Program-made: the position numbers and the translations under genes
In this document: positions 22,829 to 33,801 of the stretch, piece by piece
Position numbering within the stretch: position 1 is the first letter of the stretch
How the letters are laid out: each line of letters opens with the position of its first letter
Assembly: GCA_018287875.1 (NCBI GenBank)
Contig: JAGVVL010000002.1
Span: 6,758,001 to 6,822,000 of the forward strand
Origin: Nigrospora sphaerica
Taxonomy: Eukaryota > Ascomycota > Sordariomycetes > Amphisphaeriales > Apiosporaceae
Direction of reading: 5' to 3'
DNA length: 64,000 nt
Notes under the pieces: model-generated
The model's input: only the letters and a program-made list of their open reading frames with translations
Databases searched by the model: none
What the model was told of the DNA's origin: nothing

Positions 22829-24474
22829 ATGGGCGCTCTTCTCTCTCTCCCGCTGCTGGCCGTCCCCAGCATGGGCACCGTATGTCTTTCCCGATCCGCC
22901 TCCGGCCTCGGCGCCTCGTGTCCCGTGTTCCTGCGCCCGTCCTGCCTGGACCGCTCCGGCTAACCCGAATGTGCGCACCAGGTCGTGTCCTTTGCGGCCA
23001 GTTGCTGCGGCGCCGCGACCTGTTCCATGGTTTGCAGCGCTTGCGGCAAGTGCGGTAACAGGTGAGTTACTTCTCCCGCGACAACCCCCCCCCGGGCCCC
23101 CGAACGATGCCCGACGACGTCGACAAGTATGAAGGACGCCGCTGACATAGGTCCGAAACCAGCGTTGCCACGCGTATCGCCTACGCCCTCATGCTCCTTG
23201 TCAATTCCATCCTCGCCTGGGTCATGCTTACGCCCTGGGCCGTCGAAAAGCTGCAACACCTGATGCTGGACTATGTGAAGATCAACTGTCCCAGCGGCGA
23301 ATGCTATGGACGGCTGGCCGTTCAACGCATCAACTTTGCCCTCGGTCTTTTCCACCTCATCTTTGCTGGTCTCCTATTTGGCGTCAACAACTCCAAGAAC
23401 CCGCGCGCCGCCATCCAGAACGGCTTCTGGGGACCCAAGGTCATCGCCTGGGCCGCCTTCGTCGTCCTTTCCTTCCTCATTCCCGACACCTTCTTCATCG
23501 TATGGGGCACCTACATTGCATTCATCGGCGCCATGCTCTTCCTTATTCTCGGTCTTGTCCTCCTGGTCGACCTAGCGCACACGTGGGCCGAGTACTGCCT
23601 AGAGAAAATCGAGAGTACTGATTCGGGCCTATGGAGGACTGTCTTGATCGGTTCGACCCTGGGCATGTATCTGGGATCGTTGGCTATGACCATTGTTCAG
23701 TACATATTCTTCGCCTCGAGTGGCTGCTCCATGAACCAGGCCGCCATCACCATCAACCTGTTGTTCTGGCTCGCCATCTCTTTCATCTCGGTGCATCCGA
23801 CGGTGCAGGAACACAACCCGAAGGCCGGCTTGGCACAAGCGGCCATGGTCGCTGTGTACTGTACCTACTTGACCATGTCGGCCGTCTCGATGGAGCCTGA
23901 TGACAAGCAATGCAACCCTCTGATCCGCGCCCAAGGCACGAGGAGGACGTCGGTTGTCATCGGCGCCATCGTCACCATGTTGACGGTAGCTTACACGACG
24001 ACCCGCGCCGCAACCCAAAGCCTTGGCCTGGGAAACAACCGAGGTGGCATCCGACTGCCTGATGACGACGAGCATGATTTGGTCACCCAGCAGCCGGGCC
24101 GCCAGGAGATGAGGCGCGAGGTGCTGCGTCGCGCAGTGGAGGAGGGCAGTCTGCCAGCGGATGCCCTTCTGGAAGATGACGAGGATGACGAGTCCGCGGC
24201 CAACACGCCTCACGACGACGAACGAGCGAGCACGCAGTACAACTACTCCGTCTTCCACGTCATATTCTTCCTGGCCACGTGCTGGGTGGCAACACTCTTG
24301 ACTTCAACCTGGGGCGACGAGGACTCGAACACGCCTACCGAGGACTTTGCTTCCGTTGGCCGGACGTACTGGGCCAGCTGGGTCAAAATTGTTTGCGCGT
24401 GGTTCTGCTACTGCATGTACATCTGGACCTTGGTGGCCCCGGTTGTCCTTCCGGATCGCTTCGACTTTTCCTAG
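22829..24474 (+). CDS. TMS1: TMS1/SERINC family membrane protein
   Basis: Exons 22829-22879, 22982-23061 and 23163-24474 (introns 102 and 101 bp), 480 residues, the usual family length. The protein starts MGALLSLPLLAVPSMGT and continues into the Cys-rich SERINC hallmark (SCCGAATC, CSACGKCGN) split across exons 2 and 3. About ten or eleven hydrophobic segments follow, including the WVMLTPWAVEKLQH, FWGPKVIAWAAFVVLSFLIP and CWVATLLTSTWGD regions, with an acidic cytosolic loop near residues 345-395 (LLEDDEDDE). SERINC proteins are multi-pass proteins of Golgi, vacuole or plasma membrane proposed to act in serine-lipid incorporation or lipid scrambling. It is convergent with GCP2, 437 bp between stop codons. 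Confidence 0.97.
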
Positions 24475-24911
24475 ATGTCGATTTTGTGTTGCTGGTTGCT
24501 CGTTACCTGTGGAGTTTGGGGCGGTTGGAGATCTGGGGTGGTCGTTTGATAGATAGCGCTGGGTCTAACAGGCCATGGCCCCTGGCAATGGCTTTTACAT
24601 TGTTTAGCCTTATCAAATCTGATGCATCGTTTTCGCATCTGCGCGCGTTTACCACGACAACGTTGGTGACAACGTTCCCTTGGCAAGACGAGCAGCAGAA
24701 TAGCCGCAACCCTTGGCAACACGTGAGGGCCTTGTTCAAGACGCAAATTCATTGAGACTATGGTATCATTCCGCACAATGGTGGGCTAAATCGTCAAAGC
24801 CAGCCGACACGCCAAAAACACCGCGCCACGCTTCTCCTGTCTGGCCAAACCCTCTCCCAGGCATGTCGACCACCGACTTCAGGGCAACCGTCCTCATCAC
24901 ACGCCAAGTTC

Positions 24912-27812
24912 CTAGGCCGCAATCTCCTCCTCGTTCCGAAGCCCGGCGTATTCGGTGCCCTGGTTTGCCGTGGCCAGTCTTGCACAGAGACTGAGCAACA
25001 CCACTGTCTCGGTAGCGGCATAGTGATTGAGCGCATCCAGCAGGATCTGCAAGTGTCTGCTGAAGTTCGTCTCCCATTTCTTGATAATCTCAAACAAGTT
25101 GCTCATCCGAGTGCTTTCGTCCATCATAGAGCTATTCGCCGAGCCCATGCCATCGCCTTGCGACTTCTGTGCCCTACCGGCCTGGAAGCGCTTCCACTGC
25201 TCGTTGCTCATGTTGGGCGGTTGGATGTTGCCAACCAAGTCCGGATCCGCCTTTTCGAGCTCCCGCGACAGCCAGTTCGTGTAAGCTGCGAATATGGTGC
25301 ACGTCTGCATGAGTTTGGAATGGATCTGCAGACAACATGTCAGTTTCTCTTCGGCACCTCGCTTAGCTTTTTCCACATACCCTGATGAGCTTGCTGTTCG
25401 TGAGCATGCAGCCCTTGAGGCATGTGTCCAAGAAGTCCACATGATCCTGCATGAGCTCGTCCACGGTGCGATCCGGTTTCCCCGAACCGTCTATGGTCCC
25501 GTCTTTGGCCTTGAGCCTCGACATCAAGGACTGCCAGTTAGGCTCGATCACTTCCAGGGTGCAGAAATACAGCAATTGCTGCACAAAGACCGTCATCCGA
25601 GCGCGCAACGTCCACACTCGCCGCTTCCATATCTCCAGACTCTTGACCGACGATCGGTGGCTGAAAACAACGGCGTTGTTATGAGTCTGCCATGTGGCTG
25701 ATAGTTGCGATTCGAGGTGTCTCAAGGAGAGGAGATACCGAAACAAGGCCTGGTATCGCCACACCGTCTTTCGGCTGATGACCAGGGAGACTGGGAAGGG
25801 TACCGAGTAGTTCAGCTGCAGGGAAGTAAAGCCGTTCGCGTTCTTATCCGTATCGGGCATCTGGTTGCTGGGGGCCTGCAGGGCCTCACCCTGCTCCATG
25901 CCCGTAATGCTCACCACTCGCTGCAACATCTTGATCAAGCTCACTTCGTTCATATCCACGTGCACGTCCTCCTTGAACGGGTCCAAAGAAACGACCGTGC
26001 CCGGCTGACGCAGGACGATATCGAGTAGCGACTGCAGTTTGACTGTATTAACAGACTTGACTGGTTTGCGCAATTCGGAAGCCCCAAGCTCGAGGAAGTA
26101 CGTGAAGTAATCCGACGGATCAAGGAAGAAGTAGTGTTTGAGAGACCGCAGCCGCGCCGGGAGCGCATGCGTCGTGAGAAGCAACTTCATCAGGGACTCG
26201 TTGGCGTAAGCGTATGCGCTGTTGACGTTCTCCAAAAACCGAGGATCATCAATAGTGGCCGGTACCTCCTGAACACCCTTGGTAACATCAACACCCCCAC
26301 ATTCCCGGACGACATTGAGGTATTTGCCCGCCAGAAGCACCTTGTCTTTGACGGCTTGGAGTTGCGGGGGGATATCCTGCTCTCGTTGAAGAGTGTACCG
26401 ACGCTCCCAGTAGTCGTCTGTATAATCCTGGTCAAGCTCATCCCGGGTGATGCTCTTCTCCTCCTTGATGAGAAACTCGCCATGCGAGTCGTTGATTCCG
26501 CCGTGATGCAGCCATTCGTTTAGCATGGCCATATACGGTCGACTGGCCTCACGCAGCAGCGACGTCAGCAGAGTCCTCGCTGCTGGGTCGCCCGACATGG
26601 TTTCCAGTCGCTTGGTGATCATGGCGAGTACTACCCCCCCCTTGCAGACCTTCCGGCCCGCCACGTTCCCAGGCACAATGTCGCCGCCTTTCTTCAGGTT
26701 CTCCAGGATTTGGTCAATGTCTTCAGAGTCCGAGTCCTCCTCGCTCTCATCGTCAAGCATGCTGTTCTTCTTGAGGAACTCGCGCGCCATGTAGTAGAGC
26801 TGCGCCATGATCTGGGCTGTCGGAAGGGTGTGTATGTGCAGAACGTGGAGGGTGAAAGCGTCATTGGTCAGAAACTGGGTCTCTAGCTGAGTAACCATGA
26901 CTAGATATTCGTGCAGGTGCTTCCTAATGGCCGCGCACAGGGCATGATTCACAGCTCCAAAATTATCGCGGCTTTGCACATCGACGAAGCGTTGGAGAGC
27001 CGAATAATGTGTCGCCATCTTCAGCATGGACACAGCCAAATCCTCCAAGCTTGGGTCCAGACCAGGAGAGAGCTTGTACGTCGGGCCGGTAAGCTGGTCT
27101 CGCTCCTCGTTTGGATTGTACGCGTACGAGAAGCGAATGTATTGGCCCTCGTAGCCCATGAAGACGTATAGTAGGTCCTCTATCACAGCAGCCTCCTGGG
27201 CCTCAAGTGACAGCTGGTGCAAAGCCGGCGGTTGCAGGGCCGCGGGCATGTCCGAGGCCAGCGGGGGCAGGGCTATGCGACACGCAAGCGGCGCAGTGGA
27301 ATGCTGGGTCAATGATGAGACGGGCTCCCATACTTCTGCCATTGTAGGATGTTGTTAGACTGGCCGACAATGGCAGCATCCCTGAGGGGAGGTAACGACG
27401 CGCGCAACTTACTTGGAGGTGACTCGGGCAGAGCCTCCCTCTGCCTCGTTTCGGGTGGACGAGACTTGGGACCATCTTTCGCTTTCCATTTTTCGGGGGG
27501 GGCCGCCTCTCGTCCTCTAGATCGCGAGGAATGCTTGTCCCTAGTGGTGACGGTAGCGCGCTCCGTCCTCCGTTCGTCGGTGCTTCGGCTGCCGGGCCGC
27601 GGGTTGCCCGAGGCACTCCTCTTGTGCGAAGTACCGGCCGCGCTGAAACTGCCTCTCTGCGCGGCCCGGGCCCCACGTGAGTCAGCCGGGTAGTCTTCCT
27701 TGAAGCTATTGTTCTGTGTAGATGTCGCGCGGTTTCGTGACGGGCCGTTCATGTTTTCGCTGTTGCCATTACTGCGCCGGTCCACGTGGCTGTTGTGTGG
27801 TCTCGACGACAT
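24912..27812 (-). CDS. SPC97: Gamma-tubulin complex component GCP2 (Spc97/Alp4)
   Basis: Exons 27812-27413, 27335-25381 and 25325-24912, introns 77 and 55 bp, 922 residues. The first 133 residues are a basic Ser/Arg/Asn-rich linker. After the first intron the GCP N-domain (grip1) begins with VIEDLLYVFMGYEGQYIRF near residue 170; a long acidic insert (DDESEEDSDSEDIDQ) is visible near residue 340. The C-domain (grip2), which contacts gamma-tubulin, includes LQLNYSVPFPVSLVISRKTV and LRHLESQLSATWQTHN. The protein forms the V-shaped gamma-tubulin small complex with GCP3 and gamma-tubulin and nucleates microtubules at spindle pole bodies. The third exon carries the C-terminal helices; the last intron (GTATGT...CAG) interrupts LIR-IHSKL. 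Paralogue choice GCP2 over GCP3 rests on the N-terminal grip1 sequence. Confidence 0.93.
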
Positions 27813-28994
27813 GATGGCGGGGGTGCGACGGCATTGAGCAGGGGTACCGCCTTACACCCAGCATGAAGGTCCTTGTCGGAGATGTTGCTCTTGGTCTTGG
27901 GACGGCAGGCTGGCGAACGGCGGTGATGTTGTTTTCTTGGTACTTTGGGAGGTATGTAGGTGCTAACTGGGCTGCGCGCCCCGCATCTCAGGCCTGTAGA
28001 AGAACATGGGTAATAGCAACCAGAAGCGATTTGGGCGCCAATGGTATGGACGTCGCCGCCGTGGAACAAGCAGATAGTATGAAGGGGCGCAGTAACAAGA
28101 GGAAAGCGCGTCTCGTAGGCGCGTGGCTACCCTGCCTTTCCGTCCCGCCGTTATCGATAGATGGGTACAACGTACCTAGGTAGGTTCCTTGGGTCAGAGG
28201 CCTGGAGGTACCTAAATAAGTACATCATGTACTTACAACCTCAGAGAGCTATATCTCTATCCACGCGGACCTGAGCTCTGATTGGCATGAGATCCACGGG
28301 ATGACATACTCTGGAAGAGTTGGGTGAAGTAGCATCACAACGTAGCTGTCCTCGCGCATGGAATCCTGTCTCTGCCAGAACAGAACACGCGCAGCTTGGA
28401 TATCTGCTCATCCTGGAAGGGCGGATGGCTGTGATGCTTGGGAGCCGAAGGGATCCGATCACGTAGCGCAGCAGCACAGCACAGCTACTGCGGTGCATCC
28501 ATCCAGCCTGCTGGCAAGGAGTAGGGGATGCCTACCAACCGAGGGCGGCCTCGTCCAGAACAATGCTGGCCTCGGCGCTGCATCGGGAAACAAGCCATGA
28601 AGACGCTCGTCAGAGGTCACTAACTACATAATATACAAGCGTGTAGCTAAGGCATAATGGATATTGCAGGAGCGGAAAAAGGTAAGAGGTAGGTACCTAA
28701 GCTATAGTAGCACGTAACGGAATACAGGTTGCTAGAAGGTATGGGGGGGGTACATCTACTTCTTACATCCATGCAGCGGGGGAGGACGATAGCTGCCGCC
28801 ATCCAGGCTCCATTCCAACCCATTCGTAATTGAGGCAGCCTTGAGCGTCACCCTAATCAACTTCCTTTCCCAGTCTCAGCCTTCCCATCTTCCACCCGCT
28901 TCCCGGTGCAAACGGCCTCAGCACTCGTTACCGAATCAACAGATACCGCCAATTCCATCACCTCGCCCGGACCAACCCCCCGACAACCGCCAAG
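27813..28994. promoter_or_regulatory. Divergent intergenic region GCP2 / PUP2
   Basis: 1.2 kb between divergent starts. It contains the perfect palindrome TACCTAGGTA at 28173-28182 and TAGGTACCTA at 28690-28699, plus several GTACTT/AAGTAC words near 28215-28232. No further gene is supported. The last ~150 bases before PUP2 are C-rich leader-like sequence. Confidence 0.5.
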
Positions 28995-29945
28995 ATGTTC
29001 ATGGCAAGATCCGAATACGGTACGTCGTGAGCTCTCAAGCCAGCTTCCCCAGCTGCCCGGGGGACAAACAGCTAACCGGGCGCGGGCCAGACCGGGGCAT
29101 CAAGTAGGGCACCTCCAACCACCGCCGGGGCGCGCGAAGCCGCTGGAATACTGACCTTGTTCTCTCTCCCCCACAGCACCTTCTCGCCCGAAGGCCGCCT
29201 CTTCCAGGTCGAGTACAGTCTCGAGGCCATCAAGCTGGGCAGCACCGCGATCGGCGTCGCTACGAGTGAGGGTGTCGTGCTGGGCGTCGAGAAGCGGGTC
29301 ACGTCGACCCTGCTCGAGACGTCGTCAGTCGAGAAGATTGTCGAGATTGACCGCCACATTGGCTGCGCCATGTCGGGCCTTCAGGCCGACGCCCGCAGCA
29401 TGGTCGAGCACGCCCGCGTCGAGTCCCAGAGCCACGCTTTCAACTACAACGAGCCTCTCCGAGTCGAAAGCTGCACCCAGGCCATCTGTGATCTGGCTCT
29501 GCGTTTTGGCGAGAGCGCCGACGGCGAGGAGAGCATCATGTCCCGTCCCTTCGGCGTTGCCCTGCTCATCGCCGGCTACGACGAGGACGGCCCCCAGCTG
29601 TACCATGCCGAGCCCAGCGGTACCTTCTACCGCTACGACGCCAAGGCGATTGGCTCCGGAAGCGAAGGTGCGCAGGCCGAGCTGCAAAACGAGTACCACA
29701 AGGTTCGTCCCCGCCCACTGCATGAGCTTGGGAAGGGGAAAAGATCTGGCCCGCTGACCATGTACCCATAGTCCCTGACGATTGCCGACGCCGAGACACT
29801 GGTCCTCAAGACGCTGAAGCAGGTGATGGAGGAGAAGCTGGATGCCAAGAACGTCCAACTGGCAAGCGTGACCAAGGAGCGAGGATTCAGGATATACACG
29901 GATGAGGAGATGGCGGCTGTCGTCGAAAGGCTACCGGCCAACTGA
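28995..29945 (+). CDS. PUP2: 20S proteasome subunit alpha type 5 (PUP2)
   Basis: Exons 28995-29019, 29091-29103, 29177-29702 and 29772-29945, introns 71, 73 and 69 bp, 245 residues, the normal length. The second exon is only 13 bases; it is needed to rebuild the conserved proteasome alpha signature ([21 protein letters not shown]) across exons 1-3. Downstream come [15 protein letters not shown], the [15 protein letters not shown] helix and the alpha-type [17 protein letters not shown] segment before the last intron. The C-terminus [12 protein letters not shown] fits alpha5. The subunit sits in the outer heptameric rings, gates the channel and contacts the 19S regulator; it has no protease activity of its own. 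The third intron uses a less common GTTCGT donor but protein continuity supports it. Confidence 0.97.
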
Positions 29946-30433
29946 TCCACGTTATCGTGTATAGCCGCCAGCACCCACAGGTTACATGGGAGTCTCACTG
30001 GACACAGCGACTGATTAGAAGTCGGGACGAACAGGATACCACGTAACTCTCAGCTTGCACTCGGCGTGAATTTTCTACAGCCTCCGGCAGCAATAGCACC
30101 CAGCTTTACGTAGCGGGAGAAAGCATTATTGGGCCGCGGCATCTGTCCCCCCTCCCTTTTTTCATTTTTCATTGGGGAAATGGATCGGCTGACAGGTTAT
30201 CATTACCGTTTCGCCTGTACACTCCATACTCCCATGGTTTTGCAAGTGGCTTTAAGCTTGCTTCAGATGAAAGCTCCATGAACTGTTTCCTACCAACGTG
30301 ATCATTATCATCTCCCATATCTACGCGGGAAACCCCCTCCCCGGTTAACAAAACGTCGTAACGTTGGATACATATATTTTCTGCTTTGTACGGTCGTATA
30401 GGAACTGCCAATGCCATGCTTCCGTTCCATCTG
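29946..30433. other. Convergent 3-prime spacer PUP2 / Zn2Cys6 regulator
   Basis: 488 bp between stop codons of convergent genes. It holds both 3-prime ends; no gene is seen. Confidence 0.6.
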
Positions 30434-33400
30434 TCACATAGCCTCATTACCGGCGTCTTCCAAGTCCAGCAGCTCGAAATCTTCCTGGACGCCCAGCAGG
30501 CCCAAAGCATAGTGCGCCTGCTCCGACTTGGCCAGGACGATCTTCCTCGCGCTGGCATCGTCGCCCGTCTCCACCTCGTGGATTCGGTGATCGAGGCGCC
30601 GCGATTGCGTCGTCCACACGGGCTGCATGGCGTTCTCCATGGCGTCCATCTCGGGCGCCCGCATATAGGGCTGCCCGGGCCCCATGCTGGCGGCCTTAGT
30701 CCACGCTGACTCGCATCCCTCGGCGATCTGGCGCGCCGACTGCCATCCCGTCAGCCGCGCGATGCTGTGCATGCGGCGTACCAGCCAGTGCCGCTGCTCA
30801 TCGTACTGGTACTGTGAGGTAGCCGGTCAGAAACGGGTACTTTTGCCACCACCGGTAGTAAAAAAAGGGGCGCAGGTCGAAGGGGAGGCAAACGGGGACA
30901 GGGTAGATGGACAGTAACGGCCATCCCCTTGGGGTAAAAAAAGGAGAAAAACCTCTACACACCTGGACGCCAGCCACAAACAAGGGGAAGGCACACTCAA
31001 TGAATGCCGCGCCTACCAGTGTGCTGATGACTGGTTTGGCCTCAAGATCCTCCTCCAGCCCGGCTGCTATCTTGCCGATCTCGGTGGCGTAGCGAATGGT
31101 TTTGTCCGCGCTCATTCCGGCGGCCATCATTGCCACGGGCGGCATGTCGGGATGGGCACGGTAAAGCACGATGAGGCCCATGTAGTAGTTCATCCAGATG
31201 CCAGCGATGCTGTATGTTCTGTACTGCGCCGCGGGGCCAAAGGGTGTGTGGATCGTGGGCACGAGGTCCTGCGCCAGTGGTTGGAAGTCGGGGCCGAAGT
31301 TATCGCCAAGGGCGTCGAAGGCCGTCCTGATGCTCTCCCACTCCCGTTCGGCTGCCGACGTCAAGGCGTCGAGGTCGGCGTCGTCCAGTGAATCGGACTG
31401 GGGAGAATACCCCTCTCGCGGCGGGCTAAAGCCCATGGGCATGGCGACCCGCGAGGACGCCGGCATCATGCCGGGGAAGCTCCCGGGCGGAGCGCCGTTG
31501 CCGCCAAAGGTGCCCTTCAGCATGAAGACGCGGCGCTTGCGGGGCAAGTCGCGCGAGGCGAAGTTGGTGAGGCGGCCCAGAAGAAGCATGAGGTGGTCGT
31601 AGGTGCCGTACCTGGTGAAGATGAGTCAGCTGATGAAGGGTGGTTGGACACTTATATATAGCTCCTGCTCCGACCCGTGGGCTCACTTACACGGCATCCA
31701 GACGGCCCACTGGCGCTCTCGGCGGACACTGGGTCCAGAGGTTGTAGTCCATGCTGCCACGAGTACGAGTTAGTGGCTGGCCAGGCGTACGACGGTCCAT
31801 CCAACACCTACAATAGCTTGGTGCCGCCCAGCACGCTTTGGTAGACGTCCATCTTGCAGTACCACCAATACAGGTCGCTGAACCGCTCGTATCTTTCCAT
31901 GTCCTTCTCGGTAAGCCGGTCCCAACGTCCGTAGCGGGGGAAGTCTTCGTCAAGTCCGATGCCGACCTCTTGAGGCAACACCTCTCTGCCCATGATGAGG
32001 CCGAGGAGGGATACATTGACATAATCCCAGTCACTGTACAGGGGGTTGTGTCCGGCGTGGTGGCGTTCGGGGTTGTCGGCATCGGTGCATCCAAACATGC
32101 CATACGAGGCAGCCGAACCTGGCGCCAATGAGTGGCCCGGCAGTTGTTGCTGGTGCACCTCTGCTGCTTGGCTCCTCCTCCATCTGAAGTTCTCCTTTAT
32201 TTTCATCATCTGTCTTGTCATCTGTCGGAAGTTGACGTCCCTGATAATCCATCGGGCGCCCAACAGGTGCTTGCTCCATTTCTCGTGGTCCGAATTCCAA
32301 ACTTCGTAATAAGCCAGGAGGAGCGTCGCCGCCAGATTCTCCGGCTGTGCTCGCTTGCTGGGTCTCCCGATGTTCTTTGCGACCCGTCGGAGGGATAGAT
32401 GGTAGTGCTTCAGAGACGTTGTGGGCGGCACTCCCTGAAGCTTCGCGATCTGAAGACCGCCCAGCGCAAGTATGGCCTGCAGAAGAGCCTGGTGGCTGAA
32501 GGAGAGGATGGGGAAAATGTCTGGCCGTATTAGCCGCGGTGCACCTCGGGGGTTTTGGGGGGGGGGGAAGCCGAGTACTCACAAGACCATAGATGGCGAC
32601 GCGCTTGTACACTTCCCTCTTGCTGATGTGTAGGAACCGCATCAAGGGAGTTCCTTTCGTACAAGGACATGCTGGGGCCCGTCACGTTAACAAAGTGCCG
32701 GAATATCGCCGAGTTTTGCTTGTTGAGAAGGGGGGAGGCCACGAAGTCGGCCCCGTACGCGGATAACTCCCCTACGTCCGGATGCACCGAGAAGGTCCTC
32801 GGTTGCGTAGCGAAGAATTCATATCGATCATGAGCCCTTTGCGATACGATCAACCCCAATTGGTCCAGCGGGACGGACAATTCGGACTGGTCCATGGCCG
32901 TCTCATCGTCCAACCCGGCCATGGATCCATCGTCGTCTTCGGACACGGCGCAGTCGGAGCCGCCGGAATGCGACATAGCCTCTACGTTGGACTTGCCCTT
33001 GTCCAGGAAGGAAACGCTCTCTGGATGCGGCATGGCCTGTGGGACGTGATGATGGGCATTGTGGCCAGTGCCAGCTGTCAACGAAGGATCCTCCAATTTA
33101 GCATGAAGATGATTCAATGAATGCTCCGGCTGAGGTCCGGCTTGGGCCCCAAACCGCCACGAAGCCGGTGGTAACGACCCTATGGCTTCAGGGGAAGGCA
33201 AGGCGCATTTGGGGATCGGGGGGATGGCCGAAAGACCATATAAGCTGGGCTCAAACCCGAGCGGCAGCAACGGCGAGGTTGATTGCTGACCGTGGAGTAA
33301 AGCGTCAGGAGGAGTAAAAGGCCAGTGATGAGGGTAGCCGAGGGGCGGAGGCTTCGGGGCGATAATTTGGAGCGACTGAGAGCTGGACTTTTGCTGGGCT

Positions 33401-33801
33401 GCCGAGAGCTGTTGTTCACGCACGAGGGCTTGAGGCGAGGGCTGGGGGTAAACGACGGGGTCCATGCGGCCAAAGGGTGCAAACGTTCCCAGAGGGTCCT
33501 TGAAAATGACACGCTGGTTGTACCCTTCGCACTGTCTTTTGGATTTTATACAATTACTGCATATGGGCCTTCCCTCGTCACATTTGATTCGTCGTTTCCG
33601 GCAAGCTGTGAGAGAAGGTTAGACGGTGCGCATCATGCGCGGGGTGGAAGACAGCTATAGAAAAAACGTACTGAGACATCCTGTCTTTGTGCGTTTCCTG
33701 ACGGTGGCCTTCTTCGAAGCGGCGTCGTCCTCGGCTCCCTCCCTCGGCGGTGACGAGGCGCCCAGGCGCAACGCCGCTGCGCTCTCGTCCGCGGCGTCCA
33801 T
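30434..33801 (-). CDS. Zn2Cys6 transcription factor with fungal-specific middle domain
   Basis: Exons 33801-33672, 33605-32583, 32520-31812, 31753-31691, 31611-30963 and 30811-30434 give 983 residues; introns are 66, 62, 58, 79 and 151 bp. The GAL4-type cluster spans the first intron: cysteines at 42, 45, 52, 59, 62 and 69 (C-x2-C-x6-C-x6-C-x2-C-x6-C), preceded by basic KKATVRKRTKTG and followed by EGYNQRVIFKDPLG. A Pro/Gln/His-rich linker leads to a helical fungal transcription factor domain (QAILALGGLQIAKLQG, LLLAYYEVWNSDHEKWSKHLLGARW). The protein is presumably a nuclear DNA-binding regulator; its targets are unknown and I do not assign a named orthologue. The start was set at the first in-frame ATG; the frame stays open upstream without another ATG, so an extra 5-prime exon is possible. 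Confidence 0.88.

Noticed and set aside
22587..23132. Plus-strand frame upstream of and overlapping TMS1 exon 1
   Set aside because: Pro/Ser-rich, out of frame with the TMS1 start, and covers its leader and first intron; no family resemblance.
27863..28183. Short plus-strand frame between GCP2 and PUP2
   Set aside because: Weak composition, no homology seen, and it overlaps the divergent promoter region.
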